Of a stretch of DNA of 42,644 nt, positions 37,993 to 42,644 are shown in pieces. The notes beneath the pieces are model-generated. The model ran no database searches and had not been told where the DNA came from. It saw nothing but the letters and a program-made list of their open reading frames with translations. Origin of the DNA: a virus. Both the position numbers and the translations under genes were made by a program. The stretch spans positions 1-42,644 of IMG/VR virus record IMGVR_UViG_3300025669_000072, one strand, 5' to 3'. How positions within the stretch are numbered: position 1 is the first letter of the stretch; each line of letters opens with the position of its first letter.

Positions 37993-38955
37993 CTACGGTG
38001 TTAGGACTAACACATTGAAGATCGTATCACTTGAAGGATCCGCAGAGAATGTTATATCAACTGAACCAGTATTTGTAACAGCTGAAAGAACGGAAACATT
38101 GTTTGAACCGTTATCTACCAATTGAACGAAAACTGTATCAGTAGAAGCAACTGAAGCAAAGTCTCCAGCTGAAAAGTTTTCAACTGACGAACCACCAACT
38201 GATGTAGTGATTGCATTTACGACTGTTGTAATACCTGTAGTACCTGTATATCCAGTAAATCCTGTATATCCAGTGTAACCAGTAGGACCAGTTACTGTTG
38301 AATCAGGACCAGTGTAACCTGTATATCCTGTAGGACCATCTGGACCGGTGTAACCTGTAGCTCCAGTAGCTGAAGCGGCTCCATCTGGACCAGTAAATCC
38401 TGTTGGACCTGTAGGACCGATTGGACCAGTGTAACCTGTAGCTCCTGTTGCTCCAATTGGACCAACTGGACCAGTGTAACCTGTAGCTCCAAAACCAGTG
38501 TAACCTGTTGGACCTGTTACATCTGAATCAGCTCCTGTGTAACCAGTATAGCCAGTTGCACCTGTTGCTGAAGTAGCACCATTTGGACCAGTGAACCCTG
38601 TTGGACCTGTATAACCAGTATCTCCTGAACCAGTGTAACCAGTATACCCGGTTGCACCTGTAACTCCCGGTCCTGTATATCCTGTATATCCTGTGTAGCC
38701 AGTTGCTCCGGCTGCACCAGAACCGATTGCTGACCAAGCAGGTACAGCTACTGTTCCTGTCATTTGGTAAACAGCTGATCCATCAAGGTCTTGCAATAAA
38801 CATTCTAATGCGAAGATATTTGCATAGGTTGCTCCAGCATAGGGAGTACCACCAGTAATTGTCCCGAAGGTAATCAACTGGTATGAACTTGTATTCGTTG
38901 GCTGTTCCTGTTGTTGAATATCAACTAAAGGAATCAGCGGATTTGAATAACTCAT
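37993..38955 (-). CDS. Collagen-like fibre protein (third copy)
   Basis: 320 aa. The N-terminal domain (residues 1-82) is Pro/Gln/Thr-rich, then beta-type ([20 protein letters not shown]). Residues about 84-245 are Gly-X-Y triplets (GYT, GPT, GAT, GFT) with a few interruptions. The C-terminal 75 residues form a beta-rich head ([19 protein letters not shown]). Unlike the two at the left end it sits among tail genes, so it may be a tail fibre rather than a head fibre. The heads of all three collagen-like proteins differ while the repeats are alike. Confidence 0.75.
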   Translation of the reverse strand: MSYSNPLIPLVDIQQQEQPTNTSSYQLITFGTITGGTPYAGATYANIFALECLLQDLDGSAVYQMTGTVAVPAWSAIGSGAAGATGYTGYTGYTGPGVTGATGYTGYTGSGDTGYTGPTGFTGPNGATSATGATGYTGYTGADSDVTGPTGYTGFGATGYTGPVGPIGATGATGYTGPIGPTGPTGFTGPDGAASATGATGYTGPDGPTGYTGYTGPDSTVTGPTGYTGYTGFTGYTGTTGITTVVNAITTSVGGSSVENFSAGDFASVASTDTVFVQLVDNGSNNVSVLSAVTNTGSVDITFSADPSSDTIFNVLVLTP

Positions 38956-38969
38956 AATAAATTTTTAAT

Positions 38970-40358
38970 TTAACTTGTAATTATAGAAGTAGTCTGCCCC
39001 GTATAAAGATTATCGAATAATGCTTGAACTAAGCTTTCGAATTTCTTTAAGTCAGGATCGTTACTTTCCAGAGTAATATCTTTACGATATTTAATAGCAT
39101 AACGAAGATACCATTTATAGATTTCTCTATAGTGTTCTGGAAGTTCTTGATACAGGTCAATGACCTTATCAATTTTCTTGTAGTAATCAATGTAAAGGTT
39201 ATTCCCTTGCATTGAGTCTGGAATAATTCTATCGAAAAACAATTTATCTTCGTATATTGTGTAACTGGTTGGCTGCGAAATTGTTGGTCTCGACCAGACC
39301 TGCGTTCCTGTTGGTATATCATAAGATATACCTGTTACTCCTGTAAGTTGATTCGTTGTTAAATCTATACCTGTGTAAGCGATTGTATCAATATCCTGTG
39401 TGTATGCTGTAGTTGCAATATATGCAACTCCTGAAGTTGAATCTGGAAAATCTCCAACATTGTCTAATGTAATTTCTGTAGCAGTTGTAAGGTGTGCTCC
39501 TGAAGTTGAACCACCAGAAACAGAATCTGTGATTTGGTTCCAGTCCTTCTTGTCTATATACCGTAAATTGTAGGGAGCGACTATGCTGTTAATTAAAAAC
39601 CTAGCTGCTAATACAGAACGGTCAGTTTCAGTAAAATCAATGTTGTCTGGAAGATCTACATAATTTGTACCAGCTAACATTTTAATTGGATACTCGAACT
39701 CTTGTTGCCAAGCATGTCTGATTCCATATAGTTTAGCTGCTGTGAACTTCCTAGCATCATCAATAGCTGATAGACAGAATTCAGTTGTAATTTTATTGTC
39801 ATCTTCTGAAACTCCCATAGCCTTCAAGACTGGAGTTATAACTGTTTCTACAGAGTTGGTTGGATAGGAAGAAACACTCATTGCATCTGAAAAATCAGAT
39901 AGAAGTCCAGTAAGTGAATTTTTCCATTGAACTTTGTAGTAGTCAGTTTTTAACCCAGTTGTATCGTAAACGATCGTGTTTTGCTGTGTAGTAAAGAATG
40001 TTGAAGTTGCAAGTGCTACATAAACACCATCTACTGTAGCTGATTTGGAAACAACTATCTGGTCGTACTTAATTTCACTTACAATATCTCCTCGGCTGTG
40101 AGCCATTACAGTCGCTAAAGTAACGAAATTCACATTCGTATGTGAAGATGAGGTTACAATCTCTGAGTTTTCAGCTCCTATGGAAGAAAGTTGTAACAAG
40201 ATTTGCCCAGCAGTGAAGTCTGAAGCATTATCAGCTGGAATAGCAAGATCTCCTTGATCAGTATTACTACTTATATAGGTAGATGTTTTAACATCTAGCT
40301 GATTCGGAATCTCAATAGTATTCCCTATATTATGTTTTATACTTATTTGTGGGTACAT
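38970..40358 (-). CDS. Putative head-tail adaptor / tubular tail protein
   Basis: 462 aa. Residues 1-150 are beta-rich, with a fibronectin- or Ig-like pattern (YYKVQWKNSLTGLLSDFSD). The C-terminal 300 residues are helical then mixed (TEFCLSAIDDARKFTAAKLYG and EHYREIYKWYLRYAIKYRKD), like adaptor proteins that dock below the portal (P22 gp4 or T7 gp11 position). Lies 14 bp upstream of the collagen-like gene and downstream of the lysis genes. The assignment is by layout and helical C-terminus. Confidence 0.5.
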   Translation of the reverse strand: MYPQISIKHNIGNTIEIPNQLDVKTSTYISSNTDQGDLAIPADNASDFTAGQILLQLSSIGAENSEIVTSSSHTNVNFVTLATVMAHSRGDIVSEIKYDQIVVSKSATVDGVYVALATSTFFTTQQNTIVYDTTGLKTDYYKVQWKNSLTGLLSDFSDAMSVSSYPTNSVETVITPVLKAMGVSEDDNKITTEFCLSAIDDARKFTAAKLYGIRHAWQQEFEYPIKMLAGTNYVDLPDNIDFTETDRSVLAARFLINSIVAPYNLRYIDKKDWNQITDSVSGGSTSGAHLTTATEITLDNVGDFPDSTSGVAYIATTAYTQDIDTIAYTGIDLTTNQLTGVTGISYDIPTGTQVWSRPTISQPTSYTIYEDKLFFDRIIPDSMQGNNLYIDYYKKIDKVIDLYQELPEHYREIYKWYLRYAIKYRKDITLESNDPDLKKFESLVQALFDNLYTGQTTSIITS

Positions 40359-40415
40359 CTTGTTTTTTTTGTTAAATTACTAATTGTATACCTAAATTCT
40401 ATCCTCTAAAAATAA

Positions 40416-40634
40416 TTAAATCAATTCAGTCTTACTTAACATATTGTTTAAAGCCTTTGAAACCTCACCTAAGACCAAACCTAACATCATAACTACAGCT
40501 GGACTAAAGACTTGTGCAAAAATGTCTAAATTCTCAAGTAAACCAGCTACAACGATAGCTAAACACATCATTCCTGTCCTCCAGTATAACGATTTCATCC
40601 TATTACTAACTAAAACTTTTTTTAATCTTTTCAT
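40416..40634 (-). CDS. Putative holin
   Basis: 72 aa with a basic N-terminus (MKRLKKVLVSNRMKSLYWR), two membrane helices (TGMMCLAIVVAGLLENL and FSPAVVMMLGLVLGEV) and a short polar C-terminus. The class II-like shape, and the M23 peptidase gene 2 bp upstream in transcription order, support a holin that permeabilises the membrane at lysis. The adjacent intergenic spacer (40359-40415) shows no clear promoter or hairpin. Confidence 0.65.
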   Translation of the reverse strand: MKRLKKVLVSNRMKSLYWRTGMMCLAIVVAGLLENLDIFAQVFSPAVVMMLGLVLGEVSKALNNMLSKTELI

Positions 40635-40636
40635 AA

Positions 40637-41263
40637 TTATTTTTTTAATTTAATAATCTTCTTTAATAATAATATTGTGTGTCTTAACAAACTAACTATT
40701 GTGAGCATCTTTTCTATCTTTTCAGAATTATCTTCTTCAATTGTAAGTGAAGGGTTAATAGCTCCTTTATATCCATTGTTATAATTTTCTATGGTCCCTT
40801 GTAACCCTGTTGAATATTGCATATTGAACTGTTCATCACCTATTCTTTGTTTAAATTTACGCAACCCAAAATGAAGATGAGTTCCTTTATATGGATTATA
40901 TTTCCAGAAAGGTGTAGCACCTGAGACTACAAATCCTGAGTTACCCATCTTACCTATTTCTTCACCTTCTAAAACATTTTGATCTAATTTAACTTCAATC
41001 TTAGATAAATGTCCAAATGTTATTTCATAACCATTTCCTATTCCTCTTATATGTCTACCGTAACCACCGGGGTCATCCTTAACTTCTTTTATACACATAT
41101 CACATGGTGCAATTATTGGTGTTCCATAAGGAGCAATTATATCAATTCCATTATGTCCGTCTAATTCTAAGAAAGCATATAGTTCTGGATTTTCTCCAAA
41201 CCATTGAGTCACAGACCCTTCTGGATATAATTTTGGAATATAATTCTTGATTGGTGGTTTCAT
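40637..41263 (-). CDS. M23 family metallo-endopeptidase (endolysin)
   Basis: 208 aa. LytM-type zinc site: His37 and Asp41 (DGHNGID), His85 (GHLSK) and His129-x-His131 (THLHFG). The beta-sheet core is intact. No signal peptide, so the enzyme needs a holin. The last 30 residues are hydrophobic/basic (LTIVSLLRHTILLLKKII), which may bind membrane. M23 enzymes cut peptide cross-bridges of peptidoglycan. Together with the adjoining holin it forms the lysis cassette. It sits 1 bp from the glycosyltransferase gene. Confidence 0.85.
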   Translation of the reverse strand: MKPPIKNYIPKLYPEGSVTQWFGENPELYAFLELDGHNGIDIIAPYGTPIIAPCDMCIKEVKDDPGGYGRHIRGIGNGYEITFGHLSKIEVKLDQNVLEGEEIGKMGNSGFVVSGATPFWKYNPYKGTHLHFGLRKFKQRIGDEQFNMQYSTGLQGTIENYNNGYKGAINPSLTIEEDNSEKIEKMLTIVSLLRHTILLLKKIIKLKK

Positions 41264-41264
41264 A

Positions 41265-42644
41265 TTATAGTTCAGCTAATTTCTTTTCTAATAATGCTCG
41301 ATCTTCATCGACTTTTACTTGATCCCAACCGACTTTGTAAACTTCATCCATCTCAGCTCCTTTAGTAAAATGGTTATGTAATACAACAGCTTTCTCAGCT
41401 CGTTTAAATATTCCAAGTTTTTTCATCTTTGCATGTAATAAATTATCAACACCTACATGCCAGAAATCAGTATCGAAGACATCTCCGGTCTTTTCAATAA
41501 TATCTTTTCTGATCATAAAGTGTTCGTTGATATTCCCTTCATCCGGAGATACTTCTCCTGTGTTGAAAGCTACATACCCTTCTGTACCAACTAAAAGAGC
41601 TTCTTTAATTGAAGGTGGAGTAAATATTGTATCGTTAGAAGCAAAGACAATCCATTCTCCTGTGGCTTCTGCAACACCTCTTTTTACAAGATGTGGTACT
41701 CCAATTCTACCAGAAAAACTATCTTGTTTTACAATTACTTCAACCTTATCCTTTGGATAATCAAGAGCTTCAATTGAATCTAAACATCTTTTCAATCCTT
41801 CTTCTCTTCCAAGTGTAGGAATAACAAATGAAATTCTAGGTAATTCTACTGAATCATTATAAAATTGAGCATCTTTCAAATATCGTGGATGTGTTGGTTT
41901 CATAGTTATAGCTTTTTTCCAGTGTTCTTTACTTTTTTCTTTATTCCCCAACCACCAGTATGCGATATAAAGTAATTCATGAGGAATATTCTCATAGTAA
42001 GGTTGGTGATTTGAATAGAATGGTAATTGTGTAATTGTCAAAGCCGCTTCTGCATATAGAACTACTTGCGGATACATTCCTTTTCCAAAATAATACTCAG
42101 CTAATCTCATTAGAGGTTCTCTACGAGCTTCCTTCTCAACTGACTTTGCATACCATTTTAACATCTCATCAAAATCTCCAATGGCTTTGTAGCAGTCACC
42201 TATAAACAACATTGACTGAGAAGCTTCTGTCCCCCATCTCCCCATTGAAATATGATTTTTAAATTCTTTAATAGCTGACTTGTGCCTTCCTAAATAGAAT
42301 AATTCACGAGCAAAGTAATGTGAATTCCTATCATTAGTTGGATTATTGTAGCAATCAAGAGATAGACCTTTTAGATAACCGGTCCTATTTGTTTTTTCAT
42401 TCTGGTAATGTTCCAACTTAATAACATCTTCTCCAAGATATACTCTGCTAGCATTACCTTGTAAAACTTCATGGATCACTCCAGTCCATTTTAATTTCTT
42501 TCTATTATAAAATTTACAGTGTTTGAACTTAATTACCGGATTATTATTCTCGTCATGAGAAAATACAAACTCATATTCTAATTGTTCAACACCTGTAGCT
42601 ACGACTTCATCTAACTTATCAATATCAAACTTTGTAAATATCTC
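41265..42644 (-). CDS. Glycosyltransferase with TPR middle and GT2 C-terminus (5' end outside window)
   Basis: 459 residues in the window, open through the right edge, so the start is not included; a GTG at 42479 is not the likely start because the frame continues upstream with protein-like sequence. Residues near the edge (HCKFYNRKKLKWTG, VIHEVLQGN) match the end of a GT2 domain linked to TPRs, as in SunS-like enzymes. TPR-like helices follow (HYFARELFYLGRH, LFIGDCYKAIGD), then a second GT-A domain: FVIPTLGREEGLKRCLDSI, GEWIVFASND (a DxD-like acidic site) and FWHVGVDNLL. Likely adds sugars to virion proteins or host polymers. Confidence 0.75.
   Translation of the reverse strand, partial: EIFTKFDIDKLDEVVATGVEQLEYEFVFSHDENNNPVIKFKHCKFYNRKKLKWTGVIHEVLQGNASRVYLGEDVIKLEHYQNEKTNRTGYLKGLSLDCYNNPTNDRNSHYFARELFYLGRHKSAIKEFKNHISMGRWGTEASQSMLFIGDCYKAIGDFDEMLKWYAKSVEKEARREPLMRLAEYYFGKGMYPQVVLYAEAALTITQLPFYSNHQPYYENIPHELLYIAYWWLGNKEKSKEHWKKAITMKPTHPRYLKDAQFYNDSVELPRISFVIPTLGREEGLKRCLDSIEALDYPKDKVEVIVKQDSFSGRIGVPHLVKRGVAEATGEWIVFASNDTIFTPPSIKEALLVGTEGYVAFNTGEVSPDEGNINEHFMIRKDIIEKTGDVFDTDFWHVGVDNLLHAKMKKLGIFKRAEKAVVLHNHFTKGAEMDEVYKVGWDQVKVDEDRALLEKKLAEL

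Noticed and set aside
42470-42479. GTG at 42479 as start of the glycosyltransferase
   Set aside because: The frame continues upstream to the window edge with protein-like sequence matching the family, so the true start lies outside.
1-42644. tRNA genes, integrase or lysogeny module
   Set aside because: I saw no cloverleaf-like segment in the non-coding gaps and no recombinase catalytic pattern; this is limited to what can be read by eye, and genes outside the window cannot be excluded.

Overview
The window looks like most of the genome of a tailed, double-stranded DNA bacteriophage, AT-rich and known here only from its sequence. The evidence is a terminase, portal, scaffold and capsid set, fibre genes, a holin plus peptidase pair, and a rightward block of small early genes with SSB, primase-helicase and nucleases. 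There is no sheath and no obvious long tape measure, and the internal-virion-like proteins suggest a short-tailed (podovirus-like) virion. TGA is used as a stop, so the genetic code is not recoded. Almost no gene has a Shine-Dalgarno sequence: start codons follow A/T-only leaders such as AATAATATG. The promoters I can find are ordinary sigma70-type (TTGCNN, 17 bp, TATAAT/TATACT). The host cannot be named from this; lack of Shine-Dalgarno is common in Bacteroidota, but the promoters are not of Bacteroidota type.

Layout. (1) 1-13,927, minus strand: packaging and head genes, read right to left as small terminase, a 70-aa protein, large terminase with an intein, portal, SleB-like hydrolase, small proteins, scaffold, decoration protein, major capsid protein, small head proteins and two collagen-like fibres. 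(2) 13,928-15,119: a divergent 1.2-kb non-coding hub with a 51-bp tandem repeat, eleven copies or partial copies of AAGTGACATAAGAA, several hairpins and the first early promoter; it is a candidate origin and switch region. (3) 15,120-30,058, plus strand: about 35 early genes in three transcription units, each starting at a sigma70 promoter with a DnaA-box-like 9-mer just upstream: many small unknown proteins; SSB, methyltransferase, endonuclease VII-like protein, SF3 primase-helicase and SF2 helicase; then a nuclease/recombination unit. (4) A bidirectional terminator at 30,215-30,266. (5) 30,276-42,644, minus strand: internal virion proteins, tail and fibre proteins, a third collagen-like fibre, a connector-like protein, holin, M23 endopeptidase and a glycosyltransferase cut by the window edge.

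The most striking points are: an HNH homing endonuclease gene nested in a different reading frame inside the terminase intein, with both frames open for 226 codons; stem-loops that end exactly 7-8 nt before the start codons of five genes in a genome without Shine-Dalgarno sites; three early promoters each paired with a DnaA-like box and a perfect palindrome; probable leaderless transcripts; and a large inverted repeat at the 5' end of the endonuclease VII-like gene. How the parts may work together (inference): host polymerase, possibly influenced by DnaA, fires the three early units; their products replicate and recombine DNA from the repeat-rich hub; the leftward units then build, package and release virions.
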